Shown here piece after piece: positions 47,527 to 57,313 of a stretch of 64,000 bases of DNA (the first letter of the stretch is position 1; the number at the start of each line of letters is the position of its first letter). The position numbers and the translations under genes are program-made. The notes under the pieces were generated by a model that was not told the DNA's origin, did no database searches, and saw only the letters and a list, made by a program, of their open reading frames with translations. Origin of the DNA: Bifidobacterium italicum. GTDB taxonomy: Bacteria; Actinomycetota; Actinomycetes; Actinomycetales; Bifidobacteriaceae. Where the stretch lies: positions 62,001-126,000 of the forward strand of contig NZ_MVOG01000027.1 of assembly GCF_002286915.1 (NCBI RefSeq). Direction: 5' to 3'.

Positions 47527-49638
47527 TCAGCGCTTGGCCTCGGTCATCGCGCGCAGCTCCTTCTTCAGGTCGCGGATCTCGTCGCGCAGCCTCGCGGCGA
47601 GCTCGAACTGCAGCTGCTCGGCCGCCGTGTGCATCTGGTCGGACAGCTGGCGGATGAGATCGGCGAGGTCCTGCGCCGGAAGGCCGGCCTTGAGGATCTC
47701 CTCGTGCCTGCGGTCGGCCTGACGCGGGTCGAGCGCGGGGACGCCCAGATGCGTGTTGCCGGCCTTGCCCGCGTTGCGGTAGCCGCCTTCGAGCAGCGTC
47801 TGCGTGTCCACGTCCTCCTTGGCGAGCATGTCGTTGACGTCGCTGATCTTCTTGATGAGCGGCTTGGGGTCGATGCCGTGCTCTTCGTTGTAGGCGATCT
47901 GGATCTCGCGGCGGCGTTCCGTCTCCCCTATCGCCCGGCTCATCGCCGCCGTCATGTCGTCCGCGTACATGATGACGGTGCCGGAGACGTTGCGCGCCGC
48001 GCGGCCGATCGTCTGGATGAGCGAACGGTAGGAGCGCAGGAACCCCTCCTTGTCCGCGTCGAGGATCGCGACGAGCGAGACCTCGGGCAGATCGAGGCCC
48101 TCGCGCAGCAGGTTGATGCCGACGATGACGTCGATCCTGCCTTCGCGCAGTTCGCGCAGCAGCTCGACGCGGCGCAGCGTGTCGACGTCCGAATGCAGGT
48201 ACTCGACCTTGATGCCGCGTTCGAGCAGGTAGTCGGTGAGGTCCTCGGCCATCTTCTTCGTCAACGTCGTCACGAGCGCGCGCTCGTTCCTGGCCACCCG
48301 TTCCTTGATCTCGGCGAGCAGGTCGTCGATCTGGCCGTCGACGGGACGCACCTCGACCTTCGGGTCGACGAGGCCGGTCGGACGGATGATCTGCTCGACG
48401 ACGCCGTCGGACAGGCCGAGCTCATAGTCGCCGGGCGTCGCCGACAGATAGACGGTCTGTCCGACGCGTTCGAGGAATTCGGGCCATTTGAGCGGACGGT
48501 TGTCCATCGCCGACGGCAGGCGGAATCCATGTTCGACGAGCGTGCGCTTGCGGCTCGCGTCGCCCTCGTACATCGCGCCGATCTGCGGCACCGTCACATG
48601 GGATTCGTCGATGACGAGCAGGAAGTCGTCGGGGAAGAAGTCGAGCAGCGTGTGCGGCGGCGTGCCGGGCGCGCGCCCGTCGAAGTGGCGCGAGTAGTTC
48701 TCGACGCCGGAGCACACGCCCACCTGCGAGAGCATCTCCAGATCGTAGGTCGTGCGCATCGACAGGCGTTGCGCCTCGAGTTCCTTGCCCTGCCTGCGCA
48801 GTTCCGCGACGCGTTCGTCGAGCTCGCGCTGGATCGACCCGATCGCCTTCTCCATGCGTTCGGGACCTGCGACGTAGTGGGAGGCCGGGAAGATGTGCAC
48901 CTCGTCCTGTTCGCCGATGACGTCGCCGGTGAGCGGATGGAGCATCGAGATGCGGTCGATCTCGTCGCCGAAGAACTCGATGCGCACGGCGAGCTCCTCG
49001 TATACGGGGATGATCTCGACGGTGTCGCCGCGCACGCGGAAGGTGCCGCGCGTGAACGCGATGTCGTTGCGCTTGTACTGCATGTCCACGAACAGCCGCA
49101 GCAGCCGGTCGCGGTCGATCCGCTGGCCGCGCTTGAGGAACAGCATGCGTCCGGCGTACTCCTCGGGCGTGCCCAGGCCGTAGATGCACGAGACGGTCGC
49201 GATGACGACGCAGTCGCGGCGCGTGAGCAGGTTCGCCGTCGCCGCATGGCGCAGACGCTCGACGTCGTCGTTGATGTTCGAGTCCTTCTCGATGTACGTG
49301 TCGGTCTGCGGGATGTACGCCTCGGGCTGGTAGTAGTCGTAGTAGGAGACGAAGTAGCTCACGGCGTTGTCGGGCATGAGTTCGCGGAACTCGGCGCACA
49401 GCTGCGCGGCAAGCGTCTTGTTCGGCTCGATGATGAGCGTCGGGCGCTGCAGCCGTTCGATGAGCCACGCCGTCGTCGCCGTCTTGCCGGTGCCGGTCGC
49501 GCCCATGAGCACGACGTCGTTCTCGCCGTTCTCGATGCGCGTGGCGAGTTCGTCGATCGCCTGCGGCTGGTCTCCGGACGGCTTGTACTGCGATTTGACG
49601 ACGAACGGCTTGTCCGTGCGCTCGATGTTGAATCCCAT
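47527..49638 (-). CDS. uvrB: UvrABC system protein B
   Basis: Damage-verifying helicase of nucleotide excision repair. Walker A is [16 protein letters not shown]. The beta-hairpin region lies near [23 protein letters not shown] in [15 protein letters not shown], and motif VI in [15 protein letters not shown]. The C-terminal UVR domain is seen in [20 protein letters not shown]. 703 residues. ATG 49638 follows AAGGA and is 9 bases past the coaE stop. Confidence 0.97.
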   Translation of the reverse strand: MGFNIERTDKPFVVKSQYKPSGDQPQAIDELATRIENGENDVVLMGATGTGKTATTAWLIERLQRPTLIIEPNKTLAAQLCAEFRELMPDNAVSYFVSYYDYYQPEAYIPQTDTYIEKDSNINDDVERLRHAATANLLTRRDCVVIATVSCIYGLGTPEEYAGRMLFLKRGQRIDRDRLLRLFVDMQYKRNDIAFTRGTFRVRGDTVEIIPVYEELAVRIEFFGDEIDRISMLHPLTGDVIGEQDEVHIFPASHYVAGPERMEKAIGSIQRELDERVAELRRQGKELEAQRLSMRTTYDLEMLSQVGVCSGVENYSRHFDGRAPGTPPHTLLDFFPDDFLLVIDESHVTVPQIGAMYEGDASRKRTLVEHGFRLPSAMDNRPLKWPEFLERVGQTVYLSATPGDYELGLSDGVVEQIIRPTGLVDPKVEVRPVDGQIDDLLAEIKERVARNERALVTTLTKKMAEDLTDYLLERGIKVEYLHSDVDTLRRVELLRELREGRIDVIVGINLLREGLDLPEVSLVAILDADKEGFLRSYRSLIQTIGRAARNVSGTVIMYADDMTAAMSRAIGETERRREIQIAYNEEHGIDPKPLIKKISDVNDMLAKEDVDTQTLLEGGYRNAGKAGNTHLGVPALDPRQADRRHEEILKAGLPAQDLADLIRQLSDQMHTAAEQLQFELAARLRDEIRDLKKELRAMTEAKR

Positions 49639-49646
49639 CGCGATCC

Positions 49647-50285
49647 TTACTCCTCGTCGAACCATGTCCCGACGAGGTTATCAACATAATCGAACATCTG
49701 TTCTATCGGCTGCGTCGCGTCGATGACGACATCGGCGTACCGAAGCCGCGAGGCGTCACTCCCCTGCCCCTCGACGCGAGTCCGCGCCTGATCCGGCGTC
49801 ATGCCGCGCGTGGCGACGAGGCGTCGTATGCGTTCCCCTTCCGGAGCGACGATGCAGACGACCGTGTCGAAGACGAAGGGGATCGTGTCCATGACCTCGC
49901 CGAGCAGCGGGATGTCATGGACGAGGACATGGCGGCCGCCCCGGGCGAGAATGCTCCGTTCGCGGTTGCGCGCGAGCTCGTAGACGTTCGGATGCATGAT
50001 GCCGTTGAGCGTTTCGAGCGCCCCCTCGGACGCGTACGCGCCGAACACACGGTCGGCCAGCGCCTTTCTGTCGATGCCGCCGCGCGCATCCACGACATCA
50101 TCCCCGAAGGCCTCGGCGATCGGGGCGATGACCGGTGAGCATGGTTCCTGCAGGACATGCGCGAGGAAGTCGTAATCGATGACGTCGGCGCCGTCCGCGG
50201 CCATGCGTGCCGCGACGGTGCTCTTGCCCGCGGCGATGCCGCCGGTCAGCCCGACGCGCACGAACCGCCTTCGGTCGCCTCGCAT
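49647..50285 (-). CDS. coaE: Dephospho-CoA kinase
   Basis: Last step of coenzyme A synthesis. P-loop is [45 protein letters not shown] and [20 protein letters not shown] are typical. 212 residues. ATG 50285 is chosen after GGGAGGG; a longer frame upstream would add a low-quality Arg-rich stretch. It lies between rpsA and uvrB as in mycobacteria. Confidence 0.94.
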   Translation of the reverse strand: MRGDRRRFVRVGLTGGIAAGKSTVAARMAADGADVIDYDFLAHVLQEPCSPVIAPIAEAFGDDVVDARGGIDRKALADRVFGAYASEGALETLNGIMHPNVYELARNRERSILARGGRHVLVHDIPLLGEVMDTIPFVFDTVVCIVAPEGERIRRLVATRGMTPDQARTRVEGQGSDASRLRYADVVIDATQPIEQMFDYVDNLVGTWFDEE

Positions 50286-50386
50286 CCTCGCCCTCCCCTC
50301 GTCCGATCGTCGACGTCCACATCGTAGGCGCGGCCTGCGCGCCGTGTCAACCCGTCGCGGCCCGTGCGGCCGCCGGAGACGAAAAG

Positions 50387-50418
50387 AGGCGCCGTGCGCG
50401 GACATGCGCACGGCGCCT
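50387..50418 (-). terminator. Terminator after rpsA
   Basis: A 13-bp perfect stem (AGGCGCCGTGCGC) with a 6-base loop lies 25 bases past the stop. Confidence 0.75.
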
Positions 50419-50443
50419 GAGGGACGCCTTGGGCTTCAGCGGC

Positions 50444-51925
50444 TCACTTCTTCTCGTTCAGCAGCTGCTCACGCAGGGCGGCGAGCTGATCGGAATCGGC
50501 GAGGGTGCCGTTGGACTCGGAATCGGAGGAGTAGTTCGAGATCTCCTCGACCTTCTCTTCCTTCGGCGAGTTCTGGCCGTCCTCGGCGGCGGACGCCTCG
50601 GCGTTCTCGAGCTCCTTGGCGACGAACTCCTTGTGCTGCTCCCACAGGTCGTGGGCGGCGGCGTACTGGGATTCCCATTCCTCGCGCTGCTTCTCGTATC
50701 CGGCGATCCACTCGTTGGTGTTCGGGTCGAAGCCCTCCGGATACTTGTAGTTGCCTTCCTCGTCGTACTCGGCCGGCATGCCGTAGAGCGCCGGGTCGAA
50801 GTCCTCGGAGGCCGGGTCGACGGAGTCGTTGGCCTGCTTGAGCGACAGCGAGATGCGACGACGGTCGAGATCGACGTCGATGACCTTGACGAAGACCTCC
50901 TCGCCCGGCTTGACGACGGTCTCCGGGTTCTCGACGTGGCGGTTCGCGAGCTCCGAGATGTGCACGAGGCCCTCGATGCCGTCCTCGACGGAGATGAAGA
51001 CGCCGAACTGGACGATCTTCGTGACCTTGCCGCGCACGATCTGGCCCGGCACGTGGGTGCGGGCGAAGCGCTGCCACGGATCCTCCTGCGTCGCCTTGAG
51101 CGACAGCGAGATGCGCTCGCGGTCGAGATCGACGTCGAGCACCTCGACGGTGACCTTGTCGCCGACCTTGACGACCTCGGACGGGTGGTCGATGTGCTTC
51201 CAGGACAGCTCGGAGACGTGAATGAGACCGTCGACGCCGCCGAGGTCGACGAACGCGCCGAAGTTGACGATCGACGAGACGACGCCTTCGCGGATCTGGC
51301 CCTTCTTGAGCTGCGAAAGGAAGGTCTCGCGCACTTCGGACTGGGTCTCCTCGAGGTACTGGCGGCGCGACAGGACCACGTTGTTGCGGTTCTTGTCGAG
51401 CTCGAGGATCTTCGCCTTGATCTTCTGGCCGATGTACGGCGAAAGGTCGCGCACGCGACGCATCTCGACGAGCGACGCCGGCAGGAAGCCACGCAGACCG
51501 ATGTCCACGATGAGGCCGCCCTTGACGGCTTCGATGACGGTGCCCTCGACGACGCCGTCGTCTTCCTTGATCTTCTCGATGTCGCCCCAGGCGCGCTCGT
51601 ACTGAGCACGCTTCTTCGACAGGATCAGACGTCCTTCCTTGTCCTCCTTGGTGACGACAAGGGCCTCGATGGTGTCGCCGACCTTGACGACCTCATCCGG
51701 ATCGACGTCCTTCTTGATGGAAAGCTCGCGGGAGGGGATCACGCCCTCGGTCTTGTAGCCGATGTCCAGGAGGACCTCGTCGTGGTCGACCTTGACGACC
51801 GTGCCCTCAACCAGATCACCATCGTCGAAGTTCTTGATGGTGGAATCGACTGCCTTGATGAAGTCATCGACGGTGCCGATATCGTTGATGGCGACCTTTT
51901 CGACTTCCTTATTGTTTTCTGCCAT
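50444..51925 (-). CDS. rpsA: 30S ribosomal protein S1
   Basis: 493 residues with four S1 RNA-binding repeats: around VEGTVVKVDHDEVLLDIGYK, VEGTVIEAVKGGLIVDIGLR, EGVVSSIVNFGAFVDLGGVD and VRGKVTKIVQFGVFISVEDG. Four repeats plus an acidic Gln/Glu-rich tail is the usual high-GC Gram-positive form. Expected to be strongly expressed. A 220-base leader separates it from folD. Confidence 0.97.
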   Translation of the reverse strand: MAENNKEVEKVAINDIGTVDDFIKAVDSTIKNFDDGDLVEGTVVKVDHDEVLLDIGYKTEGVIPSRELSIKKDVDPDEVVKVGDTIEALVVTKEDKEGRLILSKKRAQYERAWGDIEKIKEDDGVVEGTVIEAVKGGLIVDIGLRGFLPASLVEMRRVRDLSPYIGQKIKAKILELDKNRNNVVLSRRQYLEETQSEVRETFLSQLKKGQIREGVVSSIVNFGAFVDLGGVDGLIHVSELSWKHIDHPSEVVKVGDKVTVEVLDVDLDRERISLSLKATQEDPWQRFARTHVPGQIVRGKVTKIVQFGVFISVEDGIEGLVHISELANRHVENPETVVKPGEEVFVKVIDVDLDRRRISLSLKQANDSVDPASEDFDPALYGMPAEYDEEGNYKYPEGFDPNTNEWIAGYEKQREEWESQYAAAHDLWEQHKEFVAKELENAEASAAEDGQNSPKEEKVEEISNYSSDSESNGTLADSDQLAALREQLLNEKK

Positions 51926-52145
51926 TAATGTGGTTCTTACAAAATAGTGGATGGATAGTATCGATCTTCAGTTATCGGCTGCGGCGCGGGAGCCGTGGCC
52001 CCGTACCGCAGCCGGATGCGACGCGGCGCTCGTCGCGCGCGTGCGACCATTGGACAAGACTACCGTGAGCCATACCCAAAAACACACGCAGCATTTCGGG
52101 CGTGTCGCATCCTTCCGTCCTTACCCAACAGCCGGCGCCGTCGCG

Positions 52146-53036
52146 TTATTCCACGGCGTCGACGCCGGCCGCGCGCTCGGCCATCTCGACGACGTTGCGC
52201 AGCAGCATCGCGCGCGTCATCGGACCGACGCCGCCGGGATTGGGCGTGTAGGCGCCGGCGAGCGCGTAGCAGCCGTGGTCCACGTCGCCGTGGACGCGCA
52301 GGCGCCCGTCGGCGCCGGGCAGCCGCGAGACGCCGACGTCGACGAGCACGGCGCCCGGCTTGACGTCCTCCGGACGCACGAAGCCGGCGCGTCCGACGGC
52401 GGCGATGACGACGTCGGCCTCGCGCATATGCGCGGCGACGTCCTTCGTCCCCGTATGGCACAACGTGACCGTCGCGTTCACGTCGGCGCGCGTGAGCATG
52501 AGCCCGATCGTCCGGCCGATCGTGATGCCGCGTCCGAGCACGCACACCCGGCGACCGTCGAGATCGATGCCGTAGTGCCGCAGCAACGTGAGCACGCCGC
52601 TGGGCGTGCACGGCAGCGGCGTCGTGAGCGCGCCGCGCGTGTGCAGCACGAGCTCGCCGAGGTTGTACGGATGCATGCCGTCGGCGTCCTTCGCCGGGTC
52701 GATCGCGTCGATGACGGCGTTCTGGTCGATGCCCTCGGGAAGCGGCAGCTGCACGATGTAGCCGGTGCACGCCGGATCGGCGTTGAGCTCGGCGATGACG
52801 TCGAGCAGCTCCTGCTGGCTCGCGTCTGCGGCCAGTTCGCGTCGGATAGAGGCGATGCCGACCTCCTGACAGTCGCGGTGCTTGCCGGCGACGTATTTGA
52901 GCGAGCCGGGGTCGTCGCCGACGAGCACGGTGCCGAGCCCCGGCGTGACGCCGCGGGCGCGCAGCGCGCGTACGCGCTGTGCCAAATCCTCCTTCACCTG
53001 GGCGGCGACCGCCTTGCCGTCGAGTATCATTGCCAT
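52146..53036 (-). CDS. folD: Bifunctional methylene-THF dehydrogenase / methenyl-THF cyclohydrolase
   Basis: One-carbon enzyme linking 5,10-methylene- and 10-formyl-tetrahydrofolate, feeding purine and fMet synthesis. Motifs: [18 protein letters not shown] with catalytic Lys, [45 protein letters not shown] and [17 protein letters not shown]. The dinucleotide loop reads GRGITIG instead of the more usual GRSxIVG. 296 residues. ATG 53036 follows GGAGG; the second ATG (53030) is possible. Confidence 0.95.
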   Translation of the reverse strand: MAMILDGKAVAAQVKEDLAQRVRALRARGVTPGLGTVLVGDDPGSLKYVAGKHRDCQEVGIASIRRELAADASQQELLDVIAELNADPACTGYIVQLPLPEGIDQNAVIDAIDPAKDADGMHPYNLGELVLHTRGALTTPLPCTPSGVLTLLRHYGIDLDGRRVCVLGRGITIGRTIGLMLTRADVNATVTLCHTGTKDVAAHMREADVVIAAVGRAGFVRPEDVKPGAVLVDVGVSRLPGADGRLRVHGDVDHGCYALAGAYTPNPGGVGPMTRAMLLRNVVEMAERAAGVDAVE

Positions 53037-53168
53037 GAGGAAACCCCCTCCGTTGCCGTGGAACGATGTGCCTTGCCGTATCGTACGATACCGGCGCGCC
53101 AACGCGCGCCGCCAGACGCGGCCCGCACACGCGACGCGACGCCGGTCTTAGCAAAGGAATCAGCGCTC

Positions 53169-54200
53169 ATGGGCATACGAACCTCGTCACATCGTCTGCG
53201 GACGGCCGTCGCGGCCGCCGTCGCGCTCGCGCTCGCGGCCGCGCTCGCCGGCTGCGACCGCATCGGCGCCGACGACGCCCCCCCTTCCGCCTCCGCCACG
53301 ACCCCGAGCGGACCGCTCACCGTCGTCTCGTCGCTCAACCAGTGGGGCTCGCTCGCCGCGCAGATCGGCGGCGACGACGCGAAGGTCACGTCGATCCTGT
53401 CGTCGACGACGGCGGACGCCCACGACTTCGAGCCCACCGCCAAGGACATGAAGACGCTGCACGACGCGGACGTCGTCATCGTCAACGGCGCCGGTTACGA
53501 CGCATGGGCGAGCAAGAACCTGCCGTCGACGGCGACGATCGTGTCCGCCGCCGACACCGTCGGCGCGATGGACGGGGACAACCCCCATCTGTGGTTCTCC
53601 CGCGACGCGCGCTACGCGATGGCCGATGCGCTCAAGGACGCCTTCTCCAGGCTGCGCTCGAAGGACGCGGCGTCCTTCGAGACCAACCTCGCGACGTGGA
53701 AGAAGAAGGAGGACGCGCTCGAGAAGCGCATCGCGGCCTTCGGCAAGGGGCATGACGACCTCACTTACGCGGCGACCGAATCTGTCGCCTATTACCTGAT
53801 GAACGATCTGGGATTCGAGGACAGGACGCCGGCCGGTTACGCGCGCGCGTCGGCGTCCGAGTCGGAGCCGACCGCGGCCGACGTGCGCGACATGCGCGAA
53901 CTGCTCGGCGACGACGGCGTGCGGCTGCTCGTCAACAACCCCCAGGAGGAGAACGAGACGACGCAGGGCTTCGTCGACATCGCACGCAAGGCGAAGACGC
54001 CCGTGCTCGACGTCACCGAGCAGATGCCGCCCGACTACGCCGACCTCACGGCCTGGATCGAGGCGTTGTTCGACACCGTCGAACGGGACATGGACACGTG
54101 CCGGGCCCCGGAGAAGGACTGCCCGGCCGATGAATCCGGGGACGCCGAGAACGCCGGCAACACCGAACAGGACCGCGCCGTCAACGAGGGGGACGACTGA
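53169..54200 (+). CDS. Zinc/manganese ABC transporter substrate-binding lipoprotein
   Basis: 343 residues, cluster 9 metal-binding type. Signal peptide with lipobox ALAGC at residue 29. The metal His motifs are TTADAHDFEPTAKDMK and DNPHLWFSRDARYAM, and the third His is at GKGHDDLTYA. The C-terminus is acidic and rich in Glu, Asp and Asn. The upstream frame extension is rejected as antisense to folD. The ATPase and permease genes follow, but a Zur-like box and an 80-base gap come between. Zinc is more likely than manganese. Confidence 0.88.
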   Translation: MGIRTSSHRLRTAVAAAVALALAAALAGCDRIGADDAPPSASATTPSGPLTVVSSLNQWGSLAAQIGGDDAKVTSILSSTTADAHDFEPTAKDMKTLHDADVVIVNGAGYDAWASKNLPSTATIVSAADTVGAMDGDNPHLWFSRDARYAMADALKDAFSRLRSKDAASFETNLATWKKKEDALEKRIAAFGKGHDDLTYAATESVAYYLMNDLGFEDRTPAGYARASASESEPTAADVRDMRELLGDDGVRLLVNNPQEENETTQGFVDIARKAKTPVLDVTEQMPPDYADLTAWIEALFDTVERDMDTCRAPEKDCPADESGDAENAGNTEQDRAVNEGDD

Positions 54201-54218
54201 GCACGGCTCCACCCTTAT

Positions 54219-54233
54219 TGAGAATCATTGTCA
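54219..54233 (+). promoter_or_regulatory. Zur/Fur-type operator
   Basis: TGAGAATCATTGTCA fits TGA-n-AAT-n-ATT-n-TCA (7-1-7). It sits within a longer palindrome, TATTGAGAATCATTGTCAATA, with two symmetric mismatches. It lies between the binding-protein and ATPase genes, 48 bases before the ATPase start. Confidence 0.75.
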
Positions 54234-54280
54234 ATAGCGGTTGCGATACTGATCGCGTCCATCGGCCGAAAGGAGCCGCA

Positions 54281-55177
54281 ATGCAACAGCCCGACGCACC
54301 GGCGCACGGAGGTCCGAGCGTCGAATGCCACGACATCGCCATCAAACGCGGCGGCGCCACGATCTGGAGCCACGGCACCTTCACGATTCCGCGGGGCACC
54401 GTCACGGCGATCGTCGGCACCAACGGCGCCGGCAAGACGACGCTGATGAAGGCGGAGCTCGGACTGGTGCCGCTCTCCCACGGCACGATGCGGGTGCTGG
54501 GGACCGCCCCCGGGGAAAGCAACGCGCGCATCGGCTACGTGCCGCAGAGCTACACGAACGACATCGATTCGAGCCTCACCGCCGAACAGTCCGTGCTGCT
54601 GGGCCTGACCGGCACGCGCTTCGGTTTCCATCCGGTGACGCGCCGCCAGCGCGCGAAGGCACACGAGGCGATGGAGTTCATCGGGATCGCGGACAAGGCT
54701 CGGCTGCGGCTTTCGGAGCTGTCCGGAGGCCTGCGCCAGCGCGTCGCGATCGCGCAGGCGCTCGTGGGCGACCCCGAGCTGCTCATGCTCGACGAGCCGC
54801 TCGCCAACCTCGATCTGGCCAGCCAGCGCACGACGGTGCGGATCCTGTCCAGGCTCAACACCGAGCTCGGCATGTCGATCCAGATCGTCGCCCACGACCT
54901 CAACATGCTGCTGCCGATCCTCACCGGCGCCGTCTACCTGCTCGACGGCCATCCGCATTACGCACGCCTCAACGACGTGCTCGACTCACAGCTGCTCACC
55001 CACCTGTACGGCACGAAGGTGCAGGTCGTCACGACGCCGCAGGGCGACATGTTCGTCGCGCCGAACATGGCCGAACCAGGCGGATGCGACATGCACGACG
55101 CCGCCGAGGTGGCGCGTTTCCACCATCACGGGCACGCCCAGCCGGACCCGTCGCAGGACCAAGGAGCGACGCGATGA
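54281..55177 (+). CDS. znuC: Zinc/manganese ABC transporter ATP-binding protein
   Basis: 298 residues. Walker A VGTNGAGKTTLMKAELG, Q-loop YVPQSYTNDIDSSL, signature LSGGLRQRVAIAQAL, Walker B LLMLDEPLANLDL, and switch His AHDLNML. The C-terminus is His-rich (FHHHGHAQPD), as often in zinc transport. Start ATG 54281 follows GAAAGGAG and lies after the operator. It overlaps the permease gene by 4 bases. Confidence 0.9.
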   Translation: MQQPDAPAHGGPSVECHDIAIKRGGATIWSHGTFTIPRGTVTAIVGTNGAGKTTLMKAELGLVPLSHGTMRVLGTAPGESNARIGYVPQSYTNDIDSSLTAEQSVLLGLTGTRFGFHPVTRRQRAKAHEAMEFIGIADKARLRLSELSGGLRQRVAIAQALVGDPELLMLDEPLANLDLASQRTTVRILSRLNTELGMSIQIVAHDLNMLLPILTGAVYLLDGHPHYARLNDVLDSQLLTHLYGTKVQVVTTPQGDMFVAPNMAEPGGCDMHDAAEVARFHHHGHAQPDPSQDQGATR

Positions 55178-56007
55178 CACCTTTCACCTTCGATCCCGCC
55201 TGGACGACGACGCTGACGGCGCCGTTCATGGTCAACGCCTTCCTCGCCGGGCTGTGCATCGCCGTGGCGGCCGGCGTCGTCGGATACTTCACGATCGCGC
55301 GGCATTCGACCTTCGCCGCGCACGCGATCGCGCACATCGGCCTGCCGGGCGCGACCGGCGCCGTGCTGCTCGGCCTGCCGGTCGCCGTCGGGCTCGGCGG
55401 CTTCGCGCTCGCCGGAGCGCTCGTCATCGCCGCGCTCGGCAAACGCGCCTCGGAACGCGAGATCGCCACCGGCACCGTCCTCGCCTTCGCGACCGGTCTG
55501 GGCCTGTTCTTCGCGCGCATGTCGAGCTCGGCGTCCCAACAGCTGCAGTCGATCCTCTTCGGCTCGATCCTGACGATCAGCGACGACCAGATCATCGGAT
55601 TCGCGGTCTTCGACGCCGTGCTGCTCGTCGCGATGGCGGTCGTCTACCGCCCGTTGCTGTTCAGCTCGCTCGACGAGCAGGTCGCCCAGGCCAAGGGCGT
55701 GCCGATCGGCGTCATGAACGCGCTGTTCATGGCGGTCCTCGCCGGCGTCATCACGATCGCCGTGCCCGCCGTCGGCACGTTGCTGATCTTCGCGCTCGTC
55801 GTCACCCCGGCGGCGACCGCCACCGTCGTGACGACGACGCCGCTGCGCGCGATCGTCGTCTCGACGGCGCTGTGCCTCGTCTCGATCTGGGGCGGCCTCG
55901 TCCTCGCGGCGATGTTCCCCGCTCCCCCGAGCTTCGTCATCGTGACGCTCTCGACGCTGTTCTGGGGAGTCGCGAAGGGCGTCGAGGCGCTGCGCCGCCG
56001 GGGCTGA
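55174..56007 (+). CDS. znuB: Zinc/manganese ABC transporter permease
   Basis: 277 residues with about eight membrane segments: FMVNAFLAGLCIAVAAGVVG, ATGAVLLGLPVAVGLGGFAL, ATGTVLAFATGLGLFFARMS and VITIAVPAVGTLLIFALVVT. ABC-3 family typical RHSTFAAHAIAHIGLPG and the ATPase-contact loop near REIATGTVLAFATG are present. Overlaps znuC by ATGA. A terminator follows. Confidence 0.9.
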   Translation: MTPFTFDPAWTTTLTAPFMVNAFLAGLCIAVAAGVVGYFTIARHSTFAAHAIAHIGLPGATGAVLLGLPVAVGLGGFALAGALVIAALGKRASEREIATGTVLAFATGLGLFFARMSSSASQQLQSILFGSILTISDDQIIGFAVFDAVLLVAMAVVYRPLLFSSLDEQVAQAKGVPIGVMNALFMAVLAGVITIAVPAVGTLLIFALVVTPAATATVVTTTPLRAIVVSTALCLVSIWGGLVLAAMFPAPPSFVIVTLSTLFWGVAKGVEALRRRG

Positions 56008-56035
56008 GCGCCCTCGACAGGCCGGAGAACACACG

Positions 56036-56068
56036 AAGGCCGTCCCGCCGATCTTGGGGGACGGCCTT
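56036..56068. terminator. Bidirectional terminator, znuB / ispF
   Basis: AAGGCCGTCCC / GGGACGGCCTT (11 bp), followed by TG on the plus strand, between converging genes. Confidence 0.7.
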
Positions 56069-56092
56069 TGCGCATTGTCCGGATGGACCCGT

Positions 56093-56584
56093 TCACGCCA
56101 TGTCGCCGACTTGCACGAGCGCCGTCGCGATCGCGGCGACGCCTTCGCCCCGGCCGGTGAACCCCATGCCGTCCGTCGTCGTCGCCGTCAGCGCGACCGG
56201 ACATCCGCAGATCGTCGACATCGCCTCCGCGGCCTCCTGCCGGCGCGGTCCTATCTTCGGCCGATTGCCGACGAGCGCCACCGACGCGCTTCGCGGGACG
56301 CAGCCGTTCGCCTGCAGATGTCGCACCGTGCCCGCGAGCATCGCGTCGCCGTGCATGCCCGCGCCCCGGGACGTGGCGCCCACTCCGAACAGCTCGCCGA
56401 TGTCGCCCAGACCGGCCGCGGCGAGCAGCGCGTCGATGAGCGCGTGCACCGCCACATCGCCGTCCGAGTCCCCCTCGACGCCGGCGCCGTCCCAGCGCAG
56501 CGTCGCGAGGAACAGCGGCCTACCGGCGTCGGCGGAGAACCGGTGCGCGTCGAAACCGAGCCCGCAGCGCAGGTCGGGCGTCAC
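56093..56584 (-). CDS. ispF: 2-C-methyl-D-erythritol 2,4-cyclodiphosphate synthase
   Basis: MEP-pathway enzyme for isoprenoids. Motifs: GLGFDAHRF with metal Asp and His, [20 protein letters not shown], and [19 protein letters not shown]. 163 residues. Start is GTG 56584, which overlaps the carD stop (GTGA). In mycobacteria carD-ispD-ispF are linked; here ispD is missing between them, so it must be elsewhere or fused to another gene. Confidence 0.95.
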   Translation of the reverse strand: MTPDLRCGLGFDAHRFSADAGRPLFLATLRWDGAGVEGDSDGDVAVHALIDALLAAAGLGDIGELFGVGATSRGAGMHGDAMLAGTVRHLQANGCVPRSASVALVGNRPKIGPRRQEAAEAMSTICGCPVALTATTTDGMGFTGRGEGVAAIATALVQVGDMA

Positions 56585-57177
56585 TTCTTCTTCGGCTTCC
56601 TGCTCTCAGCCTCGAGGCGTGCGAGCGTCTCCGACGCCGGCTCATCGGGGGCCTGCGTGTGGTGCCCGTCATCACCGGGCTGCGGCTCGCTGTAGCCGAG
56701 GTTGACGTCGAGCAGGCGCTGCGCCTCCTCCTCCTCGATCTTCTCCGACAACGCGATCTCCGAGGTCAGGATGCTGCGCGCCTTCGTCAGCATGCGCTTC
56801 TCGCCGGCGGACAGGCCGTGCTCGTCGACGTCGCGCTGCGCCAGATCGCGCACGACCTCGGCGATCTTGTTGACGTCGCCGGTCGAGATCTTCTCGACGT
56901 TGAGCTTGTACCGGCGCGACCAGTTCATCTCCTTTTCGATGATCGGGGTGCGCAGGATCTCGAACACCTTCGCCACCTCGTCGCCGTCCACGATGTCGCG
57001 CACGCCGACCTTCTTCACGTTGTCGACGGGCACGAAGATCTCAAGGTCATCGGAGGAAAGCACCGAAAGCTTGAGATACTCACGCGTCACGCCCTTAACA
57101 GTCCGTTCGGTAATGGCCTCGATCTTCGCCGCGCCGTGACGCGGGTACACGACCATATCGCCGACCTTGTAGCCCAT
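56581..57177 (-). CDS. carD: CarD-family RNA polymerase-binding regulator
   Basis: 198 residues. N-terminal Tudor-like RNAP-interacting domain: [41 protein letters not shown]-terminal DNA-binding helices: [40 protein letters not shown], with Trp in the NWSRRYK stretch. A 30-residue charged tail is added. It stabilises open complexes at many promoters in relatives. GGAGG precedes ATG 57177; it overlaps ispF. Confidence 0.95.
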   Translation of the reverse strand: MGYKVGDMVVYPRHGAAKIEAITERTVKGVTREYLKLSVLSSDDLEIFVPVDNVKKVGVRDIVDGDEVAKVFEILRTPIIEKEMNWSRRYKLNVEKISTGDVNKIAEVVRDLAQRDVDEHGLSAGEKRMLTKARSILTSEIALSEKIEEEEAQRLLDVNLGYSEPQPGDDGHHTQAPDEPASETLARLEAESRKPKKK

Positions 57178-57313
57178 GAATCCTCCGTGAGAAAAATCAG
57201 AAACGCCAACAATTATGCCAATTTGCATGGACTTGGTGGAGGATTGGAAAAAAAGATGGGAAAAACCGCGAATCCGCTCGTGCCGCCGGGAAAACATGCG
57301 TATTCTCGGATAC

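Noticed and set aside
52060-53154. Long minus-strand frame overlapping folD in another phase
   Set aside because: It is an Arg/Ala-rich shadow frame. folD motifs lie in the frame of 52146-53036.
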